From NCBI RefSeq assembly GCF_016863655.1, contig NZ_BOPH01000025.1, positions 19,902-83,901 on the forward strand: a DNA stretch of 64,000 nt, given 5' to 3'. Below are positions 1 through 8,353 of the stretch, piece by piece. The DNA comes from Virgisporangium ochraceum (lineage in GTDB: Bacteria > Actinomycetota > Actinomycetes > Mycobacteriales > Micromonosporaceae). The notes below the pieces were generated by a model, which was not told the origin of the DNA, did no database searches, and saw only the letters and a program-made list of their open reading frames with translations. Every line of letters begins with the position of its first letter. The first letter of the stretch is position 1. The position numbers and the translations under genes are program-made.

Positions 1-504
1 GTGGCATCCCTGCCCCTGCTGACCGCCGGTGCCGCGGTGCGGGCGGGTTCGGTGGCCGTGCGACACGTCGTCGACGGCGACCGCGTTCCGTCCTTTGTGG
101 ACCTGTGGCGCGTGTTCCGGCGCGCGTTGGCACCCGGGGCGGTGGCGACCGTCGTGGTCCTGGCCGTCGCCGCCCTACTGGCCGTCGACGTCGCGGTGCT
201 GTCGAGCGGACGCGTGCCCGGCGGCACGGTCGTCCTGGCGGCGACCGTGGTGCTGGCGGCCACCCTCGCGGCGCTGGCCGCCCTCACCACCGTGCGGCTG
301 GGCCGTGCGTCCGGAGACTCCTGGCGGGCCGCGTCGAAATGGGCGTTCGCCGCGGCCCGCCAGGCACCCGGCGCGGCGCTGGCGACGGCCGGCGTAGTCG
401 CGCTGACGGCGGCGATCGCGTTTCTGGTGCCGGTCACCGCGCCGCTGCTCGTCGGCTTCGCGCTGTTCGCGCTGCACGTGGTGACCCTCCGCTTCGTGCG
501 GTAA
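1..504 (+). CDS. YesL-like (DUF624) membrane protein, 5' end cut by window edge
   Basis: The reading frame is open from base 1 to a TAA stop at 502-504. The visible 167 residues begin inside a hydrophobic stretch (SLPLLTAGAA) followed by a charged loop with DGDRVPSFVDLWRVFRRAL and then three further membrane segments. This order matches the YesL/DUF624 family, small integral membrane proteins often found near carbohydrate uptake genes; their biochemical role is unknown. The family normally starts about 20-30 residues earlier with a first helix, so the true start is probably upstream of the window and the GTG at base 1 is not the real start. The stop codon is embedded in a copy of the 14-bp palindrome discussed in the findings (501-513). 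Confidence 0.7.
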   Translation: MASLPLLTAGAAVRAGSVAVRHVVDGDRVPSFVDLWRVFRRALAPGAVATVVVLAVAALLAVDVAVLSSGRVPGGTVVLAATVVLAATLAALAALTTVRLGRASGDSWRAASKWAFAAARQAPGAALATAGVVALTAAIAFLVPVTAPLLVGFALFALHVVTLRFVR

Positions 505-542
505 GCGCTTTCCGCTGAGCGGATCTACGTGCACTGAGGGTG

Positions 543-570
543 TTGAAACCTGTCTCTGTGGGCCTAGACT
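543..570 (+). promoter_or_regulatory. Candidate promoter of the oxidase-dehydrogenase pair
   Basis: A TTGAAA hexamer (543-548) is followed after 16 bases by TAGACT (565-570), a reasonable housekeeping sigma-factor promoter for an actinobacterium. It would give a leader of roughly 70 bases before the GTG at 646. There is no other obvious promoter in the 141-base gap. Confidence 0.5.
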
Positions 571-645
571 GCGCCAATCGCGACGCTGCCCCGCCAGGCG
601 GTCCGTCCGGCTACGGCGCCGCCTGCCCACAGGGAGGATCCGCCC

Positions 646-2634
646 GTGACCGACATCCTCACCGAGAACCAGACCGGGGTGCTCCGCGCCCTCTGCGACA
701 CTGTGGTCCCCGCGATCGACCGGCCCGACGACCCCGACGGGTTCTGGGGTCGCACGGCCACCGACGTCGGTGCCGACGGCGGTGTCCTGTTCGTGTTGTC
801 GACCATGCCGGCCGAGCAGCGGGCCGCGCTCGGCGGGCTGCTCGACGTCCTCGGAAGCCAGGGCTTCGTCGGCGCCTCCCAGGAGTCGCGCGAACAGATC
901 CTGGCGACGCTGTCCCTCGCGTCGACGCTGGCCGCGGCCGGGATCCGGTCGCTGATCAGCCTGATCCTCTTCGTCACCTACGGCATGCCGGACGGCTCGG
1001 GCGGCAACCCGAACTGGGCCCATCTCGGCTATCCGGGTCCGATCTCACCGCCACCGGCGCGGGAAAAGGCTTTCCAGCCGCTGCGACCGACCGGCGCCGA
1101 CCTCGACCTCACCGCCGACGTGGTGGTGGTCGGGTCCGGAGCGGGCGGTGGCCTGATCGCGGGACGCCTCGCCGACGCGGGCGCGAACGTGGTGGTGCTC
1201 GAGGCCGGCCGCTACCGGAACGAAGCCGACTTCGCCCAACTGGAGGTGTTCGCCTACCTCAACTCGTACTGGCGAGGCAGCCCCACCCCGACCGGCGACC
1301 TCAACGTCACGGTGATGGCGGGCAGCGGCCTGGGCGGCGGCACGGTCATCAACTGGACGAACTGCCTGCGCACCAAGGACTGGGTGCGCCGGCAGTGGGC
1401 CGCCGAGCACGGCCTGTCCGACGTCGCCACCGAGGCCTTCGACCGGCACCTCGACGCGGTGTGGCAGGAGCTGTCGGTCACCGACAAGTGCTCCGAGCTC
1501 AACGGGCCGCAGCAGGCCATGCGTCGCGGTGCGGAGGCGCTGGGATGGTCGTTCGCGACTGTCAACCGCAACTGGGACGAGTCGCGGCACGACCCGGCGA
1601 TGGCCGGCTACCTCGGCTTCGGCGACCAGTCGGGGGCGAAGCGGTCGACGCTGAAGGTCTATCTGGAACCGGCTGTCGCCGCGCACGGAACCCGCGTCGT
1701 CGACGGTTGCCACGTCGAGCGCGTGCTCGTCGAGGGGGGTCGGGCCGCCGGGGTCACCGGCCGGTGGTTGGCGGAGGACGGCAGCGCCTCCGCGACCGTG
1801 ACCGTGCGCGCGCCGGTCGTGGTGATCGCCGCGGGTGCGCTGGAGTCCCCCGTGATCCTGCTCCGCTCCGGCATCGGTGGACCGGCCGTCGGGGACTACC
1901 TGCGGCTGCACCCGTGCACGGTCACCATGGGCGACTACGGCACCGACCTGAAGGCGTGGTGGGGTGCGCCGCACGCCGGGCTGGTCAACGAGTTCGCCAA
2001 CGTCGAGGACGGGTACGGCTTCCTCGTCGAGGGTGTGCAGTACACGACCGGGCTCGGCGCGTCGTCCGTCCCGTTCACCACCGGTCTCGCGCACAAGGAG
2101 GCGATGACCGACTACCGCAACTCGGCGTCGTTCATCGGCCTGGTGCGCGACCACGGACACGGCCGGGTGACGCTCGACGCCAACGGCGGCACGGTGCCGT
2201 GGTACTCGATGACCGACGAACGCGACGTGCGGATGATGCGGAAAGCGCTTGCCGCGCAGATCCGGCTCCACCACGCCGCGGGTGCGCGGGGCATCCAGGT
2301 GCTCGCCGCCGGCCGGCCGTCATGGCGGTACGGCGACGACCTCGAGGCGTTCATCGCGCGGGTGCAACGGATCCCGCTGCGCGGCGGTGGGGCGACGCTG
2401 TTCTCGGCGCACCAGATGGGCAGCTGCCGCATGGGCGACGACCCGGCCACCAGCGTCGCCGATCCGCGCGGCGAGGTGCACGACACTCCGGGCCTGTGGA
2501 TCGGCGACGCGTCGGCGTTCCCGACCCCGTCCGGTACCAACCCGATGATCACGATCATGGCCCTGGCGTCCCGGACCGCGGAGAACATCGCGGCCTCCCT
2601 GGGCGCCCGCACGGAGGAGGTGGCCCGCTCATGA
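646..2634 (+). CDS. GMC-family FAD-dependent oxidoreductase (long-chain alcohol oxidase-like)
   Basis: This is a 662-residue FAD enzyme of the glucose-methanol-choline family. About 150 N-terminal residues form a helical domain of the type seen in fatty alcohol oxidases and gluconate dehydrogenase small subunits. The FAD-binding motif GSGAGGG lies near residue 162, and the C-terminal GMC signature includes HQMGSCRMG near 590 and [12 protein letters not shown] near 628, which hold the usual catalytic His/Asn pair. The likely reaction is oxidation of a long-chain or bulky alcohol to an aldehyde. No signal peptide is visible. The GTG start is preceded by GGGAGG about nine bases upstream. Its stop overlaps the aldehyde dehydrogenase start by four bases (ATGA), so the two are probably translationally coupled. 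Substrate is inferred. Confidence 0.85.
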   Translation: MTDILTENQTGVLRALCDTVVPAIDRPDDPDGFWGRTATDVGADGGVLFVLSTMPAEQRAALGGLLDVLGSQGFVGASQESREQILATLSLASTLAAAGIRSLISLILFVTYGMPDGSGGNPNWAHLGYPGPISPPPAREKAFQPLRPTGADLDLTADVVVVGSGAGGGLIAGRLADAGANVVVLEAGRYRNEADFAQLEVFAYLNSYWRGSPTPTGDLNVTVMAGSGLGGGTVINWTNCLRTKDWVRRQWAAEHGLSDVATEAFDRHLDAVWQELSVTDKCSELNGPQQAMRRGAEALGWSFATVNRNWDESRHDPAMAGYLGFGDQSGAKRSTLKVYLEPAVAAHGTRVVDGCHVERVLVEGGRAAGVTGRWLAEDGSASATVTVRAPVVVIAAGALESPVILLRSGIGGPAVGDYLRLHPCTVTMGDYGTDLKAWWGAPHAGLVNEFANVEDGYGFLVEGVQYTTGLGASSVPFTTGLAHKEAMTDYRNSASFIGLVRDHGHGRVTLDANGGTVPWYSMTDERDVRMMRKALAAQIRLHHAAGARGIQVLAAGRPSWRYGDDLEAFIARVQRIPLRGGGATLFSAHQMGSCRMGDDPATSVADPRGEVHDTPGLWIGDASAFPTPSGTNPMITIMALASRTAENIAASLGARTEEVARS

Positions 2635-4067
2635 CGTCCACTCAAACTCTCGTCGATCGGGAAAGCCTTTTCCTGAACGGCGAATGGGTGCGCCCCGCGA
2701 GCGGCGAGACCATCGACGTGGTGAACCCGACCACCGAGGAGGTCATGGCGCGGGTGCCGGCCGGAACGGCCGAGGACGTCGACCGCGCGGTCGCCGCGGC
2801 GCGGGTGGCGTTCGACGGATGGGCCGCGACGCCGTTGGCCGACCGGGTCGCGTTCTGCACCGCGGTGTCGCTGAAACTCCAGGAACGCCAAGGGGAACTG
2901 GCCGACCTCATCGCGCGCGAGATGGGCTCGCCGCTGCCGTTCGCGATGGGCGTACAGACGGCGTTGCCGGTGGTGTCGTTCGCGGCGGTCGAGCGGCTCG
3001 TCGACGACCTGCCGTGGGAGGAGCGGCTCGGCAACTCGCTGATCGTGCGGGAGCCGGTCGGTGTCGTGGGTGCGATCACGCCGTGGAACTATCCGCTGCA
3101 TCAGGTCGCCGCGAAGGTCGCACCGGCGCTGGCCGCCGGGTGCACGGTCGTGGTGAAGCCGAGCGAGGTGGCGCCGCTGACCGCGTTCGTCCTTGCCGAG
3201 ATCATGGCCGAGGTCGGGCTTCCGCCGGGTGTCTTCAACCTCGTGACCGGCTACGGCCCCGTCGCCGGGGAAGCGCTTTCCGCGCACCCGGGCGTCGACA
3301 TGATCTCGTTCACCGGGTCGACGCGGGCCGGTCGGCGGGTGAGCGAGGTCGCGGCGGCCACGGTCAAGAAGGTGGCGCTCGAACTCGGCGGCAAGTCGGC
3401 GAACATCATCCTCGACGACGCCGACCTCGAGCGGGCCGTCGCCGACGGCATCGCCAAGTGCTACATCAACTCGGGACAGACGTGCTCCGCGCTCACGCGC
3501 ATGCTGGTCCCCCGGGCGAGCCTGCCGGCGGTCGAGCGGATCGCCGCCGCTGTCGCCGGACAGGTCCGCGTCGGTGACCCGTTCGCCGGCGACACGCGGC
3601 TCGGGCCGCTGGTGTCGGCGGTGCAGCGCGACCGGGTCCGGGAGTACATCGCCCGCGGACCGGCGGAGGGCGCCCGGCTGGTGTGCGGCGGCGCCGAGCC
3701 GCCCGCGGACCAGCCGCGCGGCTACTTCGTCCAACCGACGGTCTTCAGCGACGTCACCCCCGACATGACCATCGCCCGCGAGGAGATCTTCGGCCCGGTG
3801 CTCGTGCTCATCCCCTACGAGGACGAGGACGACGCCGTCCGGCTGGCCAACGACACCGAGTACGGCCTCGCCGGCGGGGTCTGGTCGGGTGACCGGGAAA
3901 GGGCTGTCCGCGTGGCCCGCCGGCTGCGCACGGGGCAGGTGGAGATCAACGGCGCGGCGTTCAACCCGTTGGCACCGTTCGGCGGGTACAAGCAGTCCGG
4001 CCACGGCCGCGAGCTGGGCCCGTACGGTGTGCTCGAGTTCACCCAGGTGAAGGCGATACAACTCTAA
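2631..4067 (+). CDS. NAD(P)-dependent aldehyde dehydrogenase
   Basis: The 478-residue protein covers the full length of the aldehyde dehydrogenase superfamily. The nucleotide-binding stretch [12 protein letters not shown], the general base in [11 protein letters not shown] (near residue 250) and the catalytic cysteine in [12 protein letters not shown] (near 285) are all present, as is [13 protein letters not shown]. It should oxidise an aldehyde to the acid. Placed directly behind the GMC oxidase with a four-base overlap, it most simply completes a two-step alcohol-to-acid pathway. The frame stays open upstream to 540, but that region lies inside the oxidase gene; the ATG at 2631 is the natural start. 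Four copies of the iterated palindrome fall in this pair's second gene or its junction (2660, 3268, 3896 plus 2240 in the oxidase). Confidence 0.92.
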   Translation: MTSTQTLVDRESLFLNGEWVRPASGETIDVVNPTTEEVMARVPAGTAEDVDRAVAAARVAFDGWAATPLADRVAFCTAVSLKLQERQGELADLIAREMGSPLPFAMGVQTALPVVSFAAVERLVDDLPWEERLGNSLIVREPVGVVGAITPWNYPLHQVAAKVAPALAAGCTVVVKPSEVAPLTAFVLAEIMAEVGLPPGVFNLVTGYGPVAGEALSAHPGVDMISFTGSTRAGRRVSEVAAATVKKVALELGGKSANIILDDADLERAVADGIAKCYINSGQTCSALTRMLVPRASLPAVERIAAAVAGQVRVGDPFAGDTRLGPLVSAVQRDRVREYIARGPAEGARLVCGGAEPPADQPRGYFVQPTVFSDVTPDMTIAREEIFGPVLVLIPYEDEDDAVRLANDTEYGLAGGVWSGDRERAVRVARRLRTGQVEINGAAFNPLAPFGGYKQSGHGRELGPYGVLEFTQVKAIQL

Positions 4068-4148
4068 GGTGACGCACTCAGCTGCCGCTCAGCCGGATCG
4101 GGCACACTGGACCACCGGGTGTTCGCAGATCTCGAGGGGGCGCGGCGG

Positions 4149-5261
4149 ATGGCAACAAGATGGCGGCTGGTTGCCGGGGTCGCCGCCGGTGGCGCACTGG
4201 CGGCGGCCACGGCGTGGGCGTTGCGGGAGGTCGTCGAGTCGTTCGGCGAGCGCAGGCGCCTCGACGACGATCCCCGCGTCGCGGGCTCGCCCCAGTTCCG
4301 GGAAGGCGTTTTCCACAACACGGTTCCGGCCGCGCTCGTGCCACCGGGCGCGGCCGGCCGGATCGCCCGGGAGATGCTGTTCGGCAAGCAGAAGCGGCAC
4401 CCGACCGGTGCGGTGCCGCTGCGCACCACCGATCTCGACGCCCCCGACCCCGACGGCGCGTACGTCACCTGGTACGGGCACTCCTCCGCGCTGATCGAGA
4501 TGGACGGTCGCCGGGTGCTGTTCGACCCGGTCTGGAGTGAGCGGTGCTCTCCCTCCCGGCTCGTCGGGCCGCGGCGCCTGCACCCGCCGCCGGTCCCGCT
4601 GGGCATGCTGCCGGCGCTCGACGCGATCGTGATCTCCCACGACCACTACGACCACCTCGACCTCCCGACGGTGCGCACGCTGGCCCGCGAGCACGACGCG
4701 CCGTTCCTGGTGCCGCTCGGTGTGGGCGCCCACCTGCGGCGGTGGGGCATCCCGGCCGACCGGGTCATCGAGCTCGACTGGAACGACCGCGCCGAGATCG
4801 GTGGTCTCACGTTCATCGCGACCGCCGCCCGCCACTTCTCCGGCCGGGGGTTCAGCCGCAACCGGACGCTGTGGGCGTCCTGGGTCCTGGCCGGCCGGTC
4901 CGCGAAGATCTTCTACACCGGCGACTCGGGCTACTTCGACGGCTACGCCGCCATCGGCGCCGAGCACGGCCCCTTCAACGCGACGTTGATGCAGATCGGC
5001 GCGTACGGCGACGCCTGGCCGGATATCCACATGACCCCCGAGGAGGGCGTGGCCGCCCACGTCGACCTCCGCGGTGACGTGCTGATCCCCCTGCACTGGG
5101 CCACGTTCAACCTGGCCCTGCACGACTGGGCCGAACCGGCCGACCGGGTGTGGCGGGAGGCGAAGGCGCGGGGCGTGCGCCTGACCGTGCCGCGGCCAGG
5201 CCAGCGGGTCGACGTTGCGGACCCGCCAGCGGTCGACGGGTGGTGGCAGGAGGTCGCCTGA
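4149..5261 (+). CDS. NAPE-PLD-like metallo-beta-lactamase-fold hydrolase
   Basis: This protein has a short N-terminal hydrophobic segment (residues 8-26), suggesting membrane attachment, followed by a metallo-beta-lactamase fold. VTWYGHSSALIEMDG and the zinc motif SHDHYDHLD near residue 163 are diagnostic of the NAPE-PLD/UlaG-like branch, and GDSGYFDGY and PLHWATFNLALHDWAEP complete the metal site and C-terminal region. Bacterial members are probably phosphodiesterases acting on lipid-type substrates; the substrate here is unknown. An in-frame GTG at 4119 would add ten residues, but the GAGGGGG ribosome site at 4134-4140 sits eight bases before the ATG at 4149, which I chose. The gene follows the oxidase pair by 81 bases and may share its transcript. 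Confidence 0.85.
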   Translation: MATRWRLVAGVAAGGALAAATAWALREVVESFGERRRLDDDPRVAGSPQFREGVFHNTVPAALVPPGAAGRIAREMLFGKQKRHPTGAVPLRTTDLDAPDPDGAYVTWYGHSSALIEMDGRRVLFDPVWSERCSPSRLVGPRRLHPPPVPLGMLPALDAIVISHDHYDHLDLPTVRTLAREHDAPFLVPLGVGAHLRRWGIPADRVIELDWNDRAEIGGLTFIATAARHFSGRGFSRNRTLWASWVLAGRSAKIFYTGDSGYFDGYAAIGAEHGPFNATLMQIGAYGDAWPDIHMTPEEGVAAHVDLRGDVLIPLHWATFNLALHDWAEPADRVWREAKARGVRLTVPRPGQRVDVADPPAVDGWWQEVA

Positions 5262-5265
5262 GCGG

Positions 5266-5453
5266 CCCGTCTTGCGGCGTGGCCGTCATGCGGCGTGGCC
5301 CGCCCGTACGGCGTGGCCCGCCCCTACGGCGCAGCCCGTCATGCGGCGCGACCCGTCATGCGGCGCGACCCGTCATGCGGCGCGACCCGTCATGCGGCGC
5401 GACCCGTCATGCGGCGCGGCCTGTCTTACGGCGCGGCCTGTCTTACGGCGCGG
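5266..5453. repeat. 17-bp tandem repeat, 11 units
   Basis: Eleven head-to-tail units of CCCGTCATGCGGCGCGA or close variants fill the gap just after the metallo-hydrolase stop. Five central units (5335-5419) are almost identical; the outer ones carry substitutions and one-base indels (16 or 18 bases). A twelfth partial unit runs to about 5467. The unit length is not a multiple of three and there is no supported gene, so this looks like a variable-number tandem repeat between two convergent genes. Confidence 0.9.
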
Positions 5454-5520
5454 CCCGTGCGCGGCGACCGCTGCGCGCGGGCCTCGATTGTGCGGCGCTC
5501 CGCGTCGGCCTCGTGGGCCG

Positions 5521-5904
5521 CTACTCGCTGACCCACAGGCAGAACGGGTGGCCGGCCGGGTCGAGCCAGACCCGGACGTCCTTCTGTGGCTGGAACTCGG
5601 CCAGCGTCGCGCCCAGCGCGCGGGCGTGCTCGCCGGCCGCGTGCAGGTCGCGTACCTCGATGTCGAGGTGCAACTGCATCTGCTGATCTCCCGGGCGACC
5701 CGGCCACACCGGCCGGACGTGGTGCTCCTCCGTCTGGAAGGACAGCCGCGTGCCGCCGCCCGGCGGGCCGATCGTCACCCAGTCGGACTCGTTGGTGCGG
5801 ATCTCGTAGCCCAACAGTCCACAGTAGAACCGGGCCAGTTCGCGTGCGTCGGGTGCGCCGAGCACGGTGGCGGTGAGCTCGGTCCACGGTCGTTCGTCGG
5901 TCAT
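5521..5904 (-). CDS. VOC (glyoxalase/dioxygenase fold) family protein
   Basis: A 127-residue single-domain protein with the paired beta-alpha-beta modules of the vicinal oxygen chelate fold: TATVLGAPDARELARFYCGL starts the first module, LHLDIEVRDLHAAGEHARAL the second, and DPAGHPFCLWV ends it. Such proteins include glyoxalase-like and antibiotic-binding members; no specific substrate can be assigned. The start at 5904 is supported by a TAGCAT -10 hexamer (5912-5917 on the complement) seven bases upstream, the geometry of a leaderless actinobacterial gene; there is no ribosome site. Upstream extension to 6129 is open but reads as low-complexity shadow. Confidence 0.85.
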   Translation of the reverse strand: MTDERPWTELTATVLGAPDARELARFYCGLLGYEIRTNESDWVTIGPPGGGTRLSFQTEEHHVRPVWPGRPGDQQMQLHLDIEVRDLHAAGEHARALGATLAEFQPQKDVRVWLDPAGHPFCLWVSE

Positions 5905-6001
5905 GGAGCCGATGCTAGGTGCGGTCGGTCCGGTCCGCTCGGTGGCCGAGGCGAAGGCGTCCGGGCCGGGCGCGGGGGCGGCAAGCGCTTTCCGGGACCG
6001 C

Positions 6002-6856
6002 TCAGATCGTGATCCAGGTGGCCACACTCTGCGCCACCAGCTCTGCGTCCGGTGTGTAGAGCGCGGCTGTGGCAAAGCGCTTGCGGCGGTCGGACCCGGT
6101 CGCGGCGGCGACCACGACGAGCGGTTCACCGCGGACCGGCGCGCGGTGCGGCACCATGGTCAGGCGTCCGAGAAGCGCTTTCCCGCCGCCGGTGAGGTGC
6201 ACGAGGCCGGTCGGGCAGTCGAGAGCGGCCCAGAGGTAGCGCAGGGGCAGGTCGCCGAGCGCGGACGGCGGAGCCCAGACCCCGGCGAAGGCGGCAGCAC
6301 CGACACCGGCGGAGCCACCCGTCGCCACAGCACCGCCTCCGCCGGATCCGCCCGTCGCGACGGGGCCGATCGTGATGTGGAGGCCGCCCTCCCGGTCGGG
6401 GCCGCACACGTAGCAGGTCGGGAACGGGGTCCGCACGCACACGTCCGGCGAGCCGGCGTGGCGGGCGGCGGCCAGCGGGACGAACGCGGGCGGCGGAACG
6501 AGAGCGGCGCGCTCCTCGGCGGTCAGCAGCCTCGCCTGGACCAGCGCGCCGTCACCGGACCGGTCCGGACCGGCTGGGGAAGCGCCGTCACCGGCTGGGT
6601 CCACGCCTACGAGGAAAGCGCTGTCCCCGGACCGTTCGCCACGGATCGGCGTGTCCAGCGGAACGGGTGCGCGCAGTGTCACCTCCACGGCGGTGCCCGG
6701 CGGCGTGTCGGGCCCGGTCAGCAGGCCGGCGGCCAGGCCGCAGGCCCAGCCGCCGTTCGTCATCCCCGGAGGCCCCTCGTAGTGCCGGGCAACGCGGATC
6801 TCGACCCCGGGCAGGGTGTCGGTCGTCGCCGACGCGACGGAGGAGGCGGTACGCAT
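6002..6856 (-). CDS. Hotdog-fold protein, thioesterase-like
   Basis: The 284-residue protein has two hotdog-like halves. HYEGPPGMTNGGWACGLAAG near the N-terminus and VEVTLRAPVPLDTP resemble the first module of acyl-CoA thioesterase-like proteins; FPTCYVCGPDREGGL followed by WAALDCPTG is typical of an uncharacterised actinobacterial hotdog family. The enzyme activity is not proven. A Gly/Ala-rich insertion (about residues 173-196) with two VATGG repeats separates the halves. Four palindrome copies or relatives lie in this one gene (6072, 6170, 6614 and a weak one at 6577). The gene lies 38 bases downstream of the TetR gene on the same strand and could be in its operon. Confidence 0.65.
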   Translation of the reverse strand: MRTASSVASATTDTLPGVEIRVARHYEGPPGMTNGGWACGLAAGLLTGPDTPPGTAVEVTLRAPVPLDTPIRGERSGDSAFLVGVDPAGDGASPAGPDRSGDGALVQARLLTAEERAALVPPPAFVPLAAARHAGSPDVCVRTPFPTCYVCGPDREGGLHITIGPVATGGSGGGGAVATGGSAGVGAAAFAGVWAPPSALGDLPLRYLWAALDCPTGLVHLTGGGKALLGRLTMVPHRAPVRGEPLVVVAAATGSDRRKRFATAALYTPDAELVAQSVATWITI

Positions 6857-6894
6857 GGGCGTGAACGCTACAACGCCCGTGAGCAGGGATGCGA

Positions 6895-7521
6895 TCAGAA
6901 AGTCGACTGGCCGGTCCCGTACGCGGCCAGCCAGACGCGCACCGCCTCGTCGGCCCAGCGCCTCAGCTCGGTCCCATCGTGGTCCTCGCGCACGGCGAAC
7001 ATCGCCTCGTTCAACGGGATCGACAGGATCAGGTAGTTCAGGTGCTGCGCGGCGAGCAACGGGTCGGGCGCGCGCACGAGTCCGCGTTCGGACAGCCGCG
7101 TGATGATCCGGGCCAGCGTCGCGTGACCGCGTTCGGGCGCGCCGCGGTGCCAGGCGCGGGCGAGGTCGGGAAAGCGTCGCGCCTCACCGATGATCATGCG
7201 GCGCAGCTGGACCAGATGGGGTGCGGTCACGCCGGCGATGTGCTCGCGGGCGAAGGCGCGCAGGTCCCGCGGCAGGTCCGTGGACGCGGCGAGCGCCTCG
7301 ACGCGCTCGGACCCGGCCCGTTCGGCCGCGGCGATCGCCTCGGCGCAGACCGCGTCGAAGAGCGTCTGCTTGTCGGCGAAGTGGGCGTACACGGTGACCT
7401 TCGAGGCCCCGGCCCGGGCTGCCACGCGGTCCATGCCCGCACCCAGGAAACCGTTTTCCAGGAACTCGTCGAGGGCGGCGGCGAGGATCGTCTGACGTTT
7501 CCGCTCTTTCCGCACCGCCAA
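6895..7521 (-). CDS. TetR/AcrR-family transcriptional regulator
   Basis: The 208-residue protein carries an N-terminal TetR helix-turn-helix (ILAAALDEFLENGF then GASKVTVYAHFADKQTLFDAV) and a helical C-terminal ligand domain of the AefR-like type. It faces an alpha/beta hydrolase gene with only 22 bases between the starts, so it very likely represses that gene and itself. The start drawn is TTG at 7521; a GTG six bases inside (7515) is an alternative. No ribosome site fits either, and a TACAGT hexamer sits five bases before the TTG, which suggests a leaderless message. A palindrome copy (7446-7459) falls in the DNA-binding domain coding region. Confidence 0.88.
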   Translation of the reverse strand: MAVRKERKRQTILAAALDEFLENGFLGAGMDRVAARAGASKVTVYAHFADKQTLFDAVCAEAIAAAERAGSERVEALAASTDLPRDLRAFAREHIAGVTAPHLVQLRRMIIGEARRFPDLARAWHRGAPERGHATLARIITRLSERGLVRAPDPLLAAQHLNYLILSIPLNEAMFAVREDHDGTELRRWADEAVRVWLAAYGTGQSTF

Positions 7522-7543
7522 ACTGTACTGTACTGTTCAGTTC
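7522..7543. promoter_or_regulatory. Overlapping divergent promoters and probable TetR operator
   Basis: The whole gap between the divergent TetR and hydrolase genes is 22 bases: AACTG and CAGTT ends (7521-7525 and 7538-7542) around repeats of TACTG. TACTGT at 7531-7536 lies seven bases before the hydrolase ATG and fits a leaderless -10 element; its complement TACAGT serves the regulator. The TetR operator must overlap both start sites. Confidence 0.6.
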
Positions 7544-8353
7544 ATGTATACCGTCAGCTCCCGCGACGGCACGCGCATCGCGTACGAGCGCGCCGGGTCC
7601 GGTCCCACGGTGATCCTCATCGACGCGGCCGGGCACTTCCGTGCGAACAGTGCGTTGGGCGGACTGGCGGACCGGCTCGCGAAGGACTTCACCGTCGTCC
7701 GTTACGACCGACGGGGACGCGGCGACAGCACCGACACGCCGCCCTACGCCCCGCACAGGGAGGTGGAGGACGTGGCCGCCCTGATCGACGTGTCGGGTGG
7801 TTCCGCCGCGCTGTACGGGTTCTCGTCCGGGTGCCTGGTCGCCCTGCACGCGTCGGCGGCCGGGTTACCGGTGCGCCACCTCGTCCTCATGGAGCCGCCG
7901 ATCGAACCGGGGTCGCCGGAGGGCACCGCCGCGCAACGGGAGTTCACCGCGCACCTGTCGGCGCGTTCGGGCGCGGACGCGGTGGAGTTCTTTCTCGCCG
8001 GCATCGGCATACCCGACGACGTCCTCGCCGGCATGCGCGGCACCGCACACTGGGACGCCATGGTCTCCGTCGCGTCGACGCTCGTCTACGACAGCATGCT
8101 CAGCGAGGCCACCGACGCGGACCTGCTGCGTCGCGTGCGGACGCACACACTCGTGCTCGACAGCACCGGCAGCAGCGACGACCTGACGGGCATGGCAGCC
8201 ACCGCGGCCGCCCTGCTTCCGAACGCGACGGCGAGGAGCCTGCCCGGCGAGTGGCACGGTGTCCCGGCGGACACTCTCGCACCGGCGGTAAGCGCTTTCC
8301 TCTCGGGTCCGACGGTGGAGTCGGGCGCCGGCTCAGTCGGGCAGACCGGGTAG
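7544..8353 (+). CDS. Alpha/beta hydrolase
   Basis: A 269-residue single-domain alpha/beta hydrolase. DAAGHFRANS replaces the common HG oxyanion motif, the nucleophile elbow is GFSSGC, an acidic residue lies in LVLDSTGSSDD and the histidine in GEWHGV, giving a complete Ser-Asp-His triad. Substrate is unknown. The ATG start follows the divergent TetR gene with no leader sequence. The 3' end overlaps the convergent phosphoesterase gene by 21 bases. A palindrome copy lies near the end (8287-8300). Confidence 0.88.
   Translation: MYTVSSRDGTRIAYERAGSGPTVILIDAAGHFRANSALGGLADRLAKDFTVVRYDRRGRGDSTDTPPYAPHREVEDVAALIDVSGGSAALYGFSSGCLVALHASAAGLPVRHLVLMEPPIEPGSPEGTAAQREFTAHLSARSGADAVEFFLAGIGIPDDVLAGMRGTAHWDAMVSVASTLVYDSMLSEATDADLLRRVRTHTLVLDSTGSSDDLTGMAATAAALLPNATARSLPGEWHGVPADTLAPAVSAFLSGPTVESGAGSVGQTG

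Noticed and set aside
540..2630. Long open frame running through the oxidase gene into the aldehyde dehydrogenase
   Set aside because: It is an Arg/Pro-rich frame antiphase to a clear oxidase gene; the dehydrogenase has its own ATG at 2631.
5335..5419. Possible CRISPR array
   Set aside because: The 17-bp units are contiguous with no spacers, and no cas gene is present.
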